From contig NZ_CALCDX010000151.1 of NCBI RefSeq assembly GCF_937900395.1, forward strand, positions 17,624 through 81,623: a stretch of 64,000 nucleotides of DNA, in the 5' to 3' direction. Each line of letters opens with the position of its first letter. The first letter of the stretch is position 1. Below are positions 48,090 through 58,980 of this stretch, in pieces. Origin of the DNA: an uncultured Caulobacter sp. (GTDB lineage Bacteria > Pseudomonadota > Alphaproteobacteria > Caulobacterales > Caulobacteraceae). Under the pieces are notes generated by a model. The model was not told the DNA's origin. It saw only the letters and a list, made by a program, of their open reading frames with translations, and ran no database searches. Made by a program: the position numbers and the translations under genes.

Positions 48090-48527
48090 ATGAAAATCCG
48101 CCTCGCCGCCGTTCTGCTGTTGCTCGCCTTGCCCAGCGCCGCGCTGGCGGCTGGCGACATCCTGCTCTATCGCGACCCTGGATGTGGTTGCTGCGAGGCC
48201 TGGGCCCAGGCCGTCCGTGCGAAACTGGACAGAAAGGTCATCGTCAGGGATCAGGTCGCCCGCGTGCGCCTGCAGCGCCAATCCGGCCTGCCGCCGGCGC
48301 TTTCCTCCTGCCACACCGCGATCATCGACGGTTTCGTTATCGAAGGTCATGTGCCGGTCGCCGAGGTGAAGCGTCTCCTGGCCGCCCGGCCGGCTGGCGT
48401 GAAGGGGCTCGCCGTCGGCGGCATGCCGATCGGCTCGGAGGGCATGGCGGCGCCGAGCGGGGCGCGGCAACACTACGATGTCGTGGCCTTCGGGCCGGCC
48501 GGCGCGCGGGTTTTCGCCCGCTACTGA
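48090..48527 (+). CDS. DUF411 metal-binding protein
   Basis: A 145-residue exported protein (signal about 1-20). The DUF411 hallmark YRDPGCGCCEAW (Cys at 32, 34, 35) follows, with a later Cys-His (SSCHTAIIDGFVIEGHVPV) and GLAVGGMPIGSEGM. These proteins bind copper in efflux/resistance islands. AAGGAG lies before ATG 48090. It ends the copper operon; the 3' end overlaps the convergent receiver gene by 7 bp. Confidence 0.9.
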   Translation: MKIRLAAVLLLLALPSAALAAGDILLYRDPGCGCCEAWAQAVRAKLDRKVIVRDQVARVRLQRQSGLPPALSSCHTAIIDGFVIEGHVPVAEVKRLLAARPAGVKGLAVGGMPIGSEGMAAPSGARQHYDVVAFGPAGARVFARY

Positions 48528-48970
48528 CCTCCAACGGTCAGGGCCATGGGCTGGCGTCGGGTCAATGCGCGTCGCGCGACATCCCCGACTGCCTGACGCA
48601 AGGCTTCGAGCACCGCCCGGCCGATCACCGGCTTGGGGATCACCTGATCGAAGCCGGCCGCGCGCGCGCGTTGCTCGAGATCCTCGTCGTAGAAGCCGGA
48701 GATCAGGATGGCGCCGCCGCGCCAGCCCTGGCGCCGGAGATGATCCAGGAGCGTCAGGCCGTCGATGTCGGGCATCCGGTAGTCGAGGATCACGCAATCG
48801 GCTTCCCTAGCGCGCGGATCAGCCAGAAGGGCGCTCCCCGTGGTGTAGCCGCTCACCGTGTAGCCGCGGGCTCGAAGCATGAGGAGGAGGCCGCGTCGCA
48901 CGCCAGGATCATCGTCGGAGACGAGGACCGTATAGCGGCGATCGCGCGGCGAGGAACTGACCGATAACAT
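48521..48970 (-). CDS. Single-domain response regulator
   Basis: A 149-residue protein of one receiver domain: acidic pocket VSDDDPG, phosphorylatable D63 in CVILDYRMPDIDG, Thr/Ser switch in ILISGF, and Lys in VIPKPV. No output domain is present. It lies 80 bp downstream of the FixJ gene on the same strand, with a TACGTA element between them. It could act as a phosphate sink or feedback partner of the FixL kinase, similar in logic to FixT-type dampers, though it is not FixT itself. Confidence 0.83.
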   Translation of the reverse strand: MLSVSSSPRDRRYTVLVSDDDPGVRRGLLLMLRARGYTVSGYTTGSALLADPRAREADCVILDYRMPDIDGLTLLDHLRRQGWRGGAILISGFYDEDLEQRARAAGFDQVIPKPVIGRAVLEALRQAVGDVARRALTRRQPMALTVGGQ

Positions 48971-49050
48971 CGCGCGATGAAGGCATCCGGTTGAAAGCCT
49001 GGTGACCGTCGCATGTCCGCCGCCTCCGGGTCGCTACGTAAACGTCGCAG

Positions 49051-49674
49051 TCACTTGGGTTTGCGGCCCATCCCGGCGGCGAAGGCGATCCTAAGCGCCT
49101 CGGACAGGTTGCGCACGTCCAGCTTGGTCATCAGGCTGGCGCGATGCACCTCCACGGTGCGTGACGAGCATCCAAGGTCATAGGCGATGGTCTTGTTGGG
49201 ATGGCCTTGGGCCAAGCCCTCCAGCACCTCGCGCTCACGAGGGGTGAGGCTGGCGATGCGAACCTGCGCGTCCGACGCCTCGATCGCGCGGACGTCGGCG
49301 TCGTCGATGCGCGCGAATGCTCGCTCGACCGCATGGAGAAGAGCGGCCTTCTCGAAGGGCTTTTCGAGGAAATCCACGGCGCCGGCCTTCATCGCCTGCA
49401 CCGCGACCGACACATCGCCATGACCCGTCAGCACGATCACCGGCATCTGGATGCCGCGCTCGGCCATGGCGGTCTGCACCTCCAGGCCGTCCATCGCCGG
49501 CATGCGCACGTCGAGAATGACGCAGCCCTGGGTCGTGGGCCGGGCCCGGGCCAGAAATTCGACACCCGAGGCGTAGGTCTCAACGCCAAGGCCGACCGCC
49601 TTCAACGCAAACCCGGCCGCGCGCCGGATCGCCTCTTCGTCGTCGACGAGGTGTATGATCCGCCTATCCCCCAT
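49051..49674 (-). CDS. fixJ: FixJ-type response regulator (partner of the heme kinase)
   Basis: A 207-residue FixJ-family regulator. Receiver domain with DDEE pocket (11-14), D55 in CVILDVRMPAMDG, T in VLTGHGD, and K in DFLEKPFE. The LuxR/FixJ DNA-binding domain is LTPREREVLEGLAQGHPNKTIAYDLGCSSRTVEVHRASLM. Its start overlaps the 3' end of the kinase gene by 11 bp, so the pair is co-expressed. When oxygen falls the kinase should phosphorylate it, leading to fixK-type gene activation. Confidence 0.9.
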   Translation of the reverse strand: MGDRRIIHLVDDEEAIRRAAGFALKAVGLGVETYASGVEFLARARPTTQGCVILDVRMPAMDGLEVQTAMAERGIQMPVIVLTGHGDVSVAVQAMKAGAVDFLEKPFEKAALLHAVERAFARIDDADVRAIEASDAQVRIASLTPREREVLEGLAQGHPNKTIAYDLGCSSRTVEVHRASLMTKLDVRNLSEALRIAFAAGMGRKPK

Positions 49675-51199
49675 AATCCTCCTCCGCCCCCGCGTGGATC
49701 AAGGTGAAATGGAACCGGGCGCCGCCACGCTCAGGCGCCTCGACCCAGATCCGCCCGCCGTGCGCTTCGATGATGGTCCGGCAGATCGAGAGCCCCAGAC
49801 CCATGCCGTCGGCCTTGGTCGAGACGAACGCCGTGAAGAGCTGCTCGCCGATGTCCTCGGCGATGCCCGGCCCGCTATCCTCGACGGTGACCTCGATCAG
49901 GCCGTCGCCGCGCAGGCGCGTGGCGATTCTCAGGTCGCGGATCGGGGTGTCCGCCATCGCCTCGATGGCGTTGCGCATAAGGTTGACCAGGACCTGTTGA
50001 ATCTGCACCCGATCGACGAGGACGGGCGTGGCCGCCGGATCGAAATCGAAGAAGCTGCGCACCCCCCGCTCGCGCGCGCCCACGAGCGCCAGCTGGCCGG
50101 CGTCGCCGATCACCTGCGCCAGGTCGTGCAGGCTCTTCTCGACCTCGCCGCGCGCCACGAAGTCGCGCAGGCGGCGCACGATATGGCCAGCGCGCAGGGT
50201 CTCCTGCGCGGCCTCGTCCATGACCCGGCGAAAGGTGGCGAAGGGTTCCCCCTGCTCGGCTTCCAGCATGTCGCGGATCGTCTCCAGATAGAGCGAGACG
50301 GCCGCCAGAGGCTGGTTGAGTTCATGCGCCAGGGTCGAGGCCATGGTGCCCATGGCGCTCAGCCGGGAGACATGAACCAGCTCGGCCTGAAGCGCCTTCA
50401 GCTTCAGTTCGTCCTGCTCCTTGGCGGTCAGATCGCGAATGAAGCCGGTGAACAGCCGCTGGCCGTTCTCGCCCGCCTCGCCGACCGAAAGCTCCATCGG
50501 GAAGGTCGACCCGTCACGTCGCAGCCCCACCACGACGCGGCCGACGCCGATGATCCTGCGCTCGCCGGTCTGCAGGTAGTGGTTGATGTACGCGTCGTGC
50601 CGGCCATGGTCCGGCTCGGGCATCAGACACGCGACATTGCGGCCGATCAGCTCGGCCTCGCGATAGCCGAACAGGCGCTCGGCCGCCGCGCTGAACGAGG
50701 TGATGGCGCCGGCCTCGTCGATGATGATCATCGCGTCCGGCACCGTCGCCAGGATCGATTGCAAATGCTGCTCGCGCGTTTCGATGGAGGCGCGCACCGC
50801 GGCCTCGTCGGTGATGTCGCGGGCGATGCAGGCGAAGCCGCGATGCGCGCCCGCGTCGAACAGCGGCGTGACGGTCAGGCGGGCGAGGTATTCAGCGCCG
50901 TTTTCGCAGACCCGCCAGGCCTCGCGCTCCAGCACGCCGTCGCGCAAGGCCGCGGCGAGATCCGCCCGGGGACGCCCGGCGTGGATCTCATCGGGCGGAT
51001 AGAAGACATCGTGCTGCTGGCCGACGACGTGATCGGCTGACCAGCATTCGATCCGTTCGCCGCCGATATTGTAGCTCAGGACCCGTCCCGAGGCGGCAAG
51101 CAGCGTCAGTACATAGCCGCCGGCCTGGCGCAGAAACAGCCGCGCAAGCTGCTCGACGGCGGCCACGCCCGCCTCGGGGCCTTGATCCTGGTCGCGCAT
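49664..51199 (-). CDS. fixL: FixL oxygen-sensing histidine kinase
   Basis: A 511-residue kinase. Two PAS domains: about 20-130 and about 140-260. The second is a heme PAS with H201 in GRHDAYINHY as proximal ligand and R221 in IIGVGRVVVG as ligand-sensing Arg; these numbers almost equal His200 and Arg220 of Bradyrhizobium FixL. H292 lies in STLAHELNQPLAAV (phosphorylation site), followed by N-, G1- and G2-boxes (NLMRNAIEA, EDSGPGI, GMGLGLSICRTIIEAHGG). It is cytoplasmic, with no membrane helices. Loss of O2 from the heme should switch the kinase on. Confidence 0.92.
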   Translation of the reverse strand: MRDQDQGPEAGVAAVEQLARLFLRQAGGYVLTLLAASGRVLSYNIGGERIECWSADHVVGQQHDVFYPPDEIHAGRPRADLAAALRDGVLEREAWRVCENGAEYLARLTVTPLFDAGAHRGFACIARDITDEAAVRASIETREQHLQSILATVPDAMIIIDEAGAITSFSAAAERLFGYREAELIGRNVACLMPEPDHGRHDAYINHYLQTGERRIIGVGRVVVGLRRDGSTFPMELSVGEAGENGQRLFTGFIRDLTAKEQDELKLKALQAELVHVSRLSAMGTMASTLAHELNQPLAAVSLYLETIRDMLEAEQGEPFATFRRVMDEAAQETLRAGHIVRRLRDFVARGEVEKSLHDLAQVIGDAGQLALVGARERGVRSFFDFDPAATPVLVDRVQIQQVLVNLMRNAIEAMADTPIRDLRIATRLRGDGLIEVTVEDSGPGIAEDIGEQLFTAFVSTKADGMGLGLSICRTIIEAHGGRIWVEAPERGGARFHFTLIHAGAEEDYGG

Positions 51200-51586
51200 G
51201 CCGCCGGCTCAGGCCAGATCCGCGGCGCGCAGGCGCGGCGATGCGGCGCGAGCGCGAGCTTGGCGACACCCCGCGGGGCCGGACCGGCAGGCCGCCCGAC
51301 AACGCCGCGCGCCAGCCTTCAGCCCCCACGCGCGCGGGTCCGATAGTGCATCCATGGGTCACGGTCTCGCTTGTATCCGCGGGGTCCTATCGCGTTTACG
51401 CGCGGGCCGGCCGGTCCCCTCAGAATTTCAGCGCAAAGTGCGGCCGCGCCGTTGCTTGGCGCCCGCGCGGCTTGTCGAACGCCTCGCGGCCTGTTGCCCT
51501 CTCCAGCCGCGGGTCTGAGGAGAGTACGTATTGACCCCGGCACGATCTCAGACCCTACAAGGACTGCTGGCGAAAGGAACGCGCGG
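51200..51586. other. 387-bp non-coding divergent region between fixL and the copper ATPase
   Basis: No gene is supported on either strand. The ATPase frame remains open upstream to 51371 but without a start signal. TACGTA at 51526-51531 lies 56 bp before the ATPase ATG. TTGACC next to it is only half of a FixK box. Much of the rest is G+C-rich and may hold the fixL promoter. Confidence 0.45.
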
Positions 51587-53923
<2,337 letters not shown>

Positions 53924-53983
53924 GCATGCGCGCTCGTCCCGAAGCCGCCGCCCAAACCGCTCGCCGCCCCTAGGAGCCCGCCA

Positions 53984-55750
53984 ATGCATTACAGCCGCGG
54001 AAATTATGAAGCGTTCGTCCGTCCCCGCAAGCCGGAGCGGGCCGACAGGGCGACGGCCTGGTTCGTCGGCGCGGGCCTCGCCGGCCTGGCGGGCGCGGCC
54101 TTCCTCATCAGGGACGGCGGCGTCGCGGGCGAGCGCATCACGCTTCTCGAGGAGTTGGAGCTTCCCGGCGGCGCCCTTGATGGCCTGGACGTGGCGGAAA
54201 AGGGGTTCGTCATCCGCGGCGGGCGCGAGATGGAGGCGCATTTCGAGTGCCTCTGGGATCTCTACCGCTCGATCCCCTCGCTCGAGATCGAAGACGCCAG
54301 CGTCCTCGACGAATTCTACCGGCTCAACAAGGACGATCCGAACGTCTCGCTGCAGCGGGTCACGCAGAGCCGCGGGCAGGATGTGCCCGACAAGGCGCTG
54401 CTGACGCTGAACGACAAGGCCCAACGAGAGCTCCTCTCCGTCTTCCTGGCGACCCGCGAAGAGATGGAGAACAAGCGGATCAACGAGGTGTTCGGCCCCG
54501 ATTTCCTGAAGAGCAATTTCTGGCTGTTCTGGCGTACGATGTTCGCGTTCGAGGAGTGGCATTCGGCCCTGGAGATGAAACTCTATCTCCACCGCTTCAT
54601 CCACCACATCGGCCAGCTCGCCGACTTCTCGTCGCTCAAGTTCAACCGGTACAATCAGTACGAGTCGATGGTCCTGCCGCTGGTCAAGTGGCTGCAGGAT
54701 CAGGGCGTCCGGTTCCGCTACGGCGTTCAGGTCACCGACATCGATTTCGCGATCGACGCCGAACGCAAGCAGGCGACGCGGATCGGCTGGATCGAGAAGG
54801 GCGCCGAGGGCGGCGTCGATCTTGGCCCCGACGATCTGGTGTTCATCACCATCGGGTCGCTGACCGAAAATTCCGACAGCGGCGACCATCAGACCCCGGC
54901 CAAGCTGAATCAAGGCCCGGCGCCCGCCTGGGACCTGTGGCGGCGCATCGCGGCCAAGGACCCGGCCTTCGGACGTCCCGACGTGTTCGGGGCCCATATT
55001 GCGCAGACCAAATGGGCGTCGGCGACCATCACCACGCTCGACGCGCGTATTCCGCAGTACATCCGCAAGATCGCCAAGCGCGATCCGTTCAGCGGCAAGG
55101 TGGTCACCGCCGGCATCGTCACGGCCAAGGATTCGAGCTGGCTGCTGAGTTGGACGGTCAGCCGCCAGCCCCATTTCAAGAAGCAGCCGAAGGACCAGCT
55201 CGTGGCCTGGTTCTACGCCCTGTTCGTCGATCGGCCCGGCGACTATGTGAAAAAGCCGATGCAGGCCTGCACTGGCGAGGAGATCACCCAGGAATGGCTC
55301 TATCACCTCGGCGTCCCGGTCGAGGATATCGCCGATCTCGCGGCGAGCGGCGCCAGGACCGTGCCGGTGATGATGCCCTATATCACCGCCTTCTTCATGC
55401 CCCGCCAGGCCGGAGACCGGCCGGACGTGGTCCCGGCGGGGGCCGTCAATTTCGCCTTCATCGGCCAGTTCGCCGAGTCCAAGCAGCGCGACTGCATCTT
55501 CACCACGGAGTATTCGGTCCGCACGCCGATGGAGGCGGTCTACACGCTGCTCGATGTCGAGCGCGGCGTGCCCGAAGTGTTCAACTCGACCTATGACATT
55601 CGCACTCTGCTCGCCGCCGTCGCGCCGCTGCGGGATGGCGAGGGCATCGAGATCCCCGGCCCCGCCATCCTGCGCAAGCTGCTGCTGAAGACGCTGGAAG
55701 GCACCGAGATCGCCAAGCTGGTCGAGCGGTTTCATCTGATCGCGGACTAG
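53984..55750 (+). CDS. ohyA: Oleate hydratase (FAD-dependent fatty acid hydratase)
   Basis: A 588-residue flavoprotein that adds water to the cis-9 double bond of oleic acid to give 10-hydroxystearate (myosin-cross-reactive-antigen family). The dinucleotide fold is FVGAGLAGLAGAAFLI. Family blocks include GFVIRGGREMEAHFECLWDLY, NQYESMVLPLVKWLQDQGVRF, SWLLSWTVSRQPHF and AFIGQFAESKQRDCIFTTEYS. Full length. It lies 60 bp downstream of the copper ATPase. In this context it may reshape membrane lipids or detoxify unsaturated fatty acids under low oxygen. Confidence 0.93.
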   Translation: MHYSRGNYEAFVRPRKPERADRATAWFVGAGLAGLAGAAFLIRDGGVAGERITLLEELELPGGALDGLDVAEKGFVIRGGREMEAHFECLWDLYRSIPSLEIEDASVLDEFYRLNKDDPNVSLQRVTQSRGQDVPDKALLTLNDKAQRELLSVFLATREEMENKRINEVFGPDFLKSNFWLFWRTMFAFEEWHSALEMKLYLHRFIHHIGQLADFSSLKFNRYNQYESMVLPLVKWLQDQGVRFRYGVQVTDIDFAIDAERKQATRIGWIEKGAEGGVDLGPDDLVFITIGSLTENSDSGDHQTPAKLNQGPAPAWDLWRRIAAKDPAFGRPDVFGAHIAQTKWASATITTLDARIPQYIRKIAKRDPFSGKVVTAGIVTAKDSSWLLSWTVSRQPHFKKQPKDQLVAWFYALFVDRPGDYVKKPMQACTGEEITQEWLYHLGVPVEDIADLAASGARTVPVMMPYITAFFMPRQAGDRPDVVPAGAVNFAFIGQFAESKQRDCIFTTEYSVRTPMEAVYTLLDVERGVPEVFNSTYDIRTLLAAVAPLRDGEGIEIPGPAILRKLLLKTLEGTEIAKLVERFHLIAD

Positions 55751-55781
55751 CGATCGCCGGGGCGGCCGCCGCGGCGAGCGT

Positions 55782-56408
55782 CTAGGCTCGCGGCGGCCGT
55801 CCCATCCCCGCCGCGAAGGCGATCCGCAGGGTCTGGGCCAAGGTCTGGACGCCGAGCTTGCGTGCCAGGCTCGCGCGACAGACCTCGACCGTGCGCGAGG
55901 AGATCCCGAGATCATAGGCGATGGCCTTGTTCGCGCGCCCCTGGGCGAGACCTTCGAGGACATCCCGCTCGCGCGGCGACAGAGCCTCGACGCGGCCCTG
56001 CGCCTCGGCTTCCTCGGCCGCCCGGCCATCGGCCCGGTCGATGCGCGCGAAGCCGCGATGGAGCGCTTCGAGCAGCATGGCCTTTTCAACAGGCTTGGCC
56101 AGGAAGTCGACGGCCCCGGCCCGCATCGCCCGGACCGCCAGGGCGACATCGCCATTGCCGGTCAGCACGACGACCGGCATGTCGACGCCGATATCGGCCA
56201 GGGCGACCTGAACCTCAAGCCCGCCCAGGCCCGGCATCTGCATGTCCAGGATGACGCAGCCGATCTTGGCCTGCGTCGCGACGGCCACAAACGCCGTCCC
56301 CGACGGATAGGTCTCGACGCTGAAGCCCGTGGCGCGGAGCATGAAGCCGACCGACCGCTGGATCGTCTCCTCGTCGTCGACGATATGAACGACACGCTTG
56401 TCCCCCAT
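55782..56408 (-). CDS. Second FixJ-type response regulator
   Basis: A 208-residue paralogue of the 49051 regulator with the same plan: DDEE pocket, D55 in CVILDMQMPGLGG, VLTGNGD, DFLAKPVE, and the DNA-binding domain SPRERDVLEGLAQGRANKAIAYDLGISSRTVEVCRASLAR. No kinase is adjacent, so the FixL at 49664 or a distant kinase must serve it. Convergent with the oleate hydratase gene (31 bp between stops). The two FixJ proteins likely bind related sites. Confidence 0.88.
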   Translation of the reverse strand: MGDKRVVHIVDDEETIQRSVGFMLRATGFSVETYPSGTAFVAVATQAKIGCVILDMQMPGLGGLEVQVALADIGVDMPVVVLTGNGDVALAVRAMRAGAVDFLAKPVEKAMLLEALHRGFARIDRADGRAAEEAEAQGRVEALSPRERDVLEGLAQGRANKAIAYDLGISSRTVEVCRASLARKLGVQTLAQTLRIAFAAGMGRPPRA

Positions 56409-56487
56409 GGGCCTCCTCAGGCGAACTGAGCGGGCGCCAGGCTGCAGTGGCGAATGCGGCGCCGCTTCGCGGACGCCTTGTGCGGGT

Positions 56488-56501
56488 TGGACCGGGGTCC
56501 A
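56488..56501. repeat. 14-bp palindrome upstream of the second FixJ gene
   Basis: TGGACCGGGGTCCA is a perfect inverted repeat (TGGACC-GG-GGTCCA) located 80 bp before the start at 56408. It lies between two minus-strand units and could be an operator or part of a terminator for the PRPP synthetase operon. No T run follows. Confidence 0.4.
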
Positions 56502-56560
56502 GGGTCAAGAGGCTTCGCCGTTCGCCTCCCGGCGGCTGGCCGAGGATTGGCGAACGCCGT

Positions 56561-57445
56561 TCACAGCAGGGCGCGCACGGCCTGGGCGATCGCCGGCGTC
56601 ATGTCGATGGCGTTCGACGCATGGGCGACCGTGTTGGTGCTGACGATGCGCGCGACGTGTTCGCCCAGGACCTGGGCGGCGTCGCCGGCGAACAGCGCAT
56701 GCACCACGACGCAGTCCGGCGGCGCAAAACCCAGGGCCTTGAGCTGGCGGGCCGCGACGGCGAGCGTGCGGCCCGACGAGGCGATGTCGTCGACGAGCAC
56801 GGCTTGGCGGCCCAGGAAGGCGCCGGCGTTGGGGATCGAGATGTCGACCTCACGATCCCCGGACCGCTGCTTTTGGCAGACCAGGAACGGCGCGTCGGCG
56901 CCGGCCGCCACCTGCGCCACCCACTGCTCGCTCTCCAGATCGGGCCCGACGATCACCGGTCGGGCGACGTTCCGCCTGATCCACGACGCCATGAGCGGCG
57001 CGGCGTGAACGAGCTGGCTGGGGATTCGGTAGATCTCCGCCAGGGCGTGATGGCGGTGCAGGTGGGGATCGACGGTCACCAGCCAGTCGAGGTGGCGCGA
57101 GAGCACCGCCGCGAAAATACGCGACGTGACCGCCTCGCCCGGATGGAAACGGGTGTCCTGGCGCATGTAGGCCAGATAGGGCGCGATCAGGCCCACCCCG
57201 CGCGCGCCAAGCTCGCGCAGCGTGTCCGCCGCGAAGAGCAGCGGCGGCAATTTCGCGTCCGGACGCTCGAGGCCGCAGACCAGGATGACATCGCGCTCGG
57301 TGACGTCGCTGTCGATCCGAAGGTAGGTCTCGCCATCTGGAAACTGGCGCTGCAGCAGGACCCCTGCCTCCGCGCCGAGCGCTGGGCCAAGGGCTTGGGC
57401 CAGGCGCTCGCCGCCGTCCAAGGCGAAGACGATCGGCGGCGTCAT
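56561..57445 (-). CDS. Ribose-phosphate pyrophosphokinase (PRPP synthetase-like)
   Basis: A 294-residue PRPP-synthetase-family protein: RQFPDGETYLRI near the N-terminus, PYLAYMRQDTRFHPGE (the flexible catalytic loop region), TVDPHLHRH (metal site), and the PRPP-binding loop AVLVDDIASSGRTL. It makes PRPP from ribose 5-phosphate and ATP. It is shorter than housekeeping Prs (about 310) and diverged, so it is probably a second, specialised copy. ATG 57445 overlaps the phosphorylase stop (ATGA); a longer frame to 57535 lacks a start signal. Last gene of a three-gene operon. Confidence 0.88.
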   Translation of the reverse strand: MTPPIVFALDGGERLAQALGPALGAEAGVLLQRQFPDGETYLRIDSDVTERDVILVCGLERPDAKLPPLLFAADTLRELGARGVGLIAPYLAYMRQDTRFHPGEAVTSRIFAAVLSRHLDWLVTVDPHLHRHHALAEIYRIPSQLVHAAPLMASWIRRNVARPVIVGPDLESEQWVAQVAAGADAPFLVCQKQRSGDREVDISIPNAGAFLGRQAVLVDDIASSGRTLAVAARQLKALGFAPPDCVVVHALFAGDAAQVLGEHVARIVSTNTVAHASNAIDMTPAIAQAVRALL

Positions 57446-58980
57446 GGCGCCGCGATCGCGAAGATCGCCCCGTCGCTCAAGGCGAAGGCGGCCGCATAGT
57501 CCAGTTCGCCGGGGCTCTCGGCGTGAAGGGTGCACAAGGGCGACCCCGCGACGATCGACTGGCCGAGCCGGGCGTGGACCGCCACCCCGGCCGCCTTGGC
57601 CATCGGCGCGCCCGCGAGCTTGGCGACGGTCGCGAGTTTGCGGTTGTCGATGCTGGCGATCCGGCCGCTGGAGGGCGCGGTCAGGTCTCGCTGGAAGCGG
57701 GCGACCGGCGGCGAGCGCATGCCGCCTTGGGCCTGGCAGATGCGCTTGAACTTGGCCCAGGCGCGGCCGCTCTCGAGGCTTTGCCGCGCGCGCGCGAGGC
57801 CAGCGCCAGGGGCCGCCACGCCCGCCAGCTCGAACAATCCCCCGGCCAGTTCACAGGCCCTATGGGCGAGATCCTCGACGCCGGGCTCGCCTTGAAGCAC
57901 GGCCAGTATGTCCAGCGCCTCCAGCGCCGGCCCGATGCCGCGTCCGATCGGCTCAGCCCCAGGGCCATACATCACCCGCGTGCGCAGGCCGAAGGCGGCG
58001 GCCACCGAGGTGAGCGCCGCCTCGAGATCCCGCGCGGCCTCCAGGCTCCGCACCTTGGCGGTCGGTCCCACAGGAACGTCGATCACCAGGTGGGTCGCGC
58101 CGGCGGCGATCTTCTTGGACAGCACCGAGGCCACCAGCTGGCCGACCGCGTCGATGTCGAGCGCCCGCTCGACGCCAATGATCACGTCGTCGGCCGGGCT
58201 CAACCGAACCGCCCCGCCCCAGGCGATGCAGCCCCCCTCGCGCGCCACCACCCGGCGGATCGCGGCGATGTCGAGGTCGACGGGCGCCAGAACCTCCATG
58301 GTGTCGGCGGTGCCGGCCGGTGAGGTGATCGCGCGCGAGGAGGTCTTGGGCATGACCAGGCCTTCGGCCGCCATTATCGAGACGATGATCGGCGTGGTGC
58401 GGTTGCCCGGCAAGCCGCCGACGCTGTGCTTGTCGACGACGATCGGCCCAGGCCAGCTCAACTGCTCGCCGACCTCGACCATGGCCTTGGTCAGTCCGAT
58501 CGTCTCGGCCTGATCGAGCGGCGCCGCCGAACAGGCGGTGACGAACGCCGAGAGGTGGACGTCGCTATAGCGATGCTCGGCGATATCCGCGACGATCGCC
58601 GAAAAGGCCGCCTGGCTCAGGCGCTCTCCATAGATCCGGCGGCGCACCGCCCGCAGCGAGGCCAACGGCGGAGCGTGGGCGACCTCCACGCGGTCGCCCG
58701 CCTTGACCCCGAGCCGGGCCCATGCGGTCTCGGAAAGGCCGATCTCGCCGGGGTCTGGCGTGTCGCCCGAGCTGTGCAACAAGGACACCACCGCCTCGCG
58801 GCCGCCGGCGCGCAGGACGACCTGGGCGCGCGACCCCAGGCCCTCGGACCGGCAGACCGGGCAGTCGTGCCGCATCACCGCGATCATGTCGCCGCCAGCC
58901 GCGGTGAGCCCCATGCGACGCGCGCGCAGCGTGGCCGACGCCGGCCTCGCGTCGGCCTGCTCGTGCCTTGGGACGCTCAC
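57442..58980 (-). CDS. Thymidine phosphorylase / AMP phosphorylase-like enzyme
   Basis: A 512-residue nucleoside phosphorylase of the DeoA superfamily with an extra N-terminal domain (about 1-100), as in archaeal AMP phosphorylases and the long bacterial thymidine phosphorylase variant. Motifs: VDKHSVGGLPGNRTTPIIV (phosphate loop), VMPKTSSRAITSPAGTADTMEVL, and a C-terminal alpha/beta part (GVAVHARLGQSIVAGSPLCTLHAESP). It splits a (deoxy)nucleoside or nucleotide with phosphate. Start GTG 58980 overlaps the stop of the exonuclease gene (GTGA), which decides the start. Substrate cannot be told from sequence alone. Confidence 0.87.
   Translation of the reverse strand: MSVPRHEQADARPASATLRARRMGLTAAGGDMIAVMRHDCPVCRSEGLGSRAQVVLRAGGREAVVSLLHSSGDTPDPGEIGLSETAWARLGVKAGDRVEVAHAPPLASLRAVRRRIYGERLSQAAFSAIVADIAEHRYSDVHLSAFVTACSAAPLDQAETIGLTKAMVEVGEQLSWPGPIVVDKHSVGGLPGNRTTPIIVSIMAAEGLVMPKTSSRAITSPAGTADTMEVLAPVDLDIAAIRRVVAREGGCIAWGGAVRLSPADDVIIGVERALDIDAVGQLVASVLSKKIAAGATHLVIDVPVGPTAKVRSLEAARDLEAALTSVAAAFGLRTRVMYGPGAEPIGRGIGPALEALDILAVLQGEPGVEDLAHRACELAGGLFELAGVAAPGAGLARARQSLESGRAWAKFKRICQAQGGMRSPPVARFQRDLTAPSSGRIASIDNRKLATVAKLAGAPMAKAAGVAVHARLGQSIVAGSPLCTLHAESPGELDYAAAFALSDGAIFAIAAP

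Noticed and set aside
51529..51550. Possible FixK box near TTGACCCCGGCACG
   Set aside because: Only the left half fits; there is no TCAA at the right distance.
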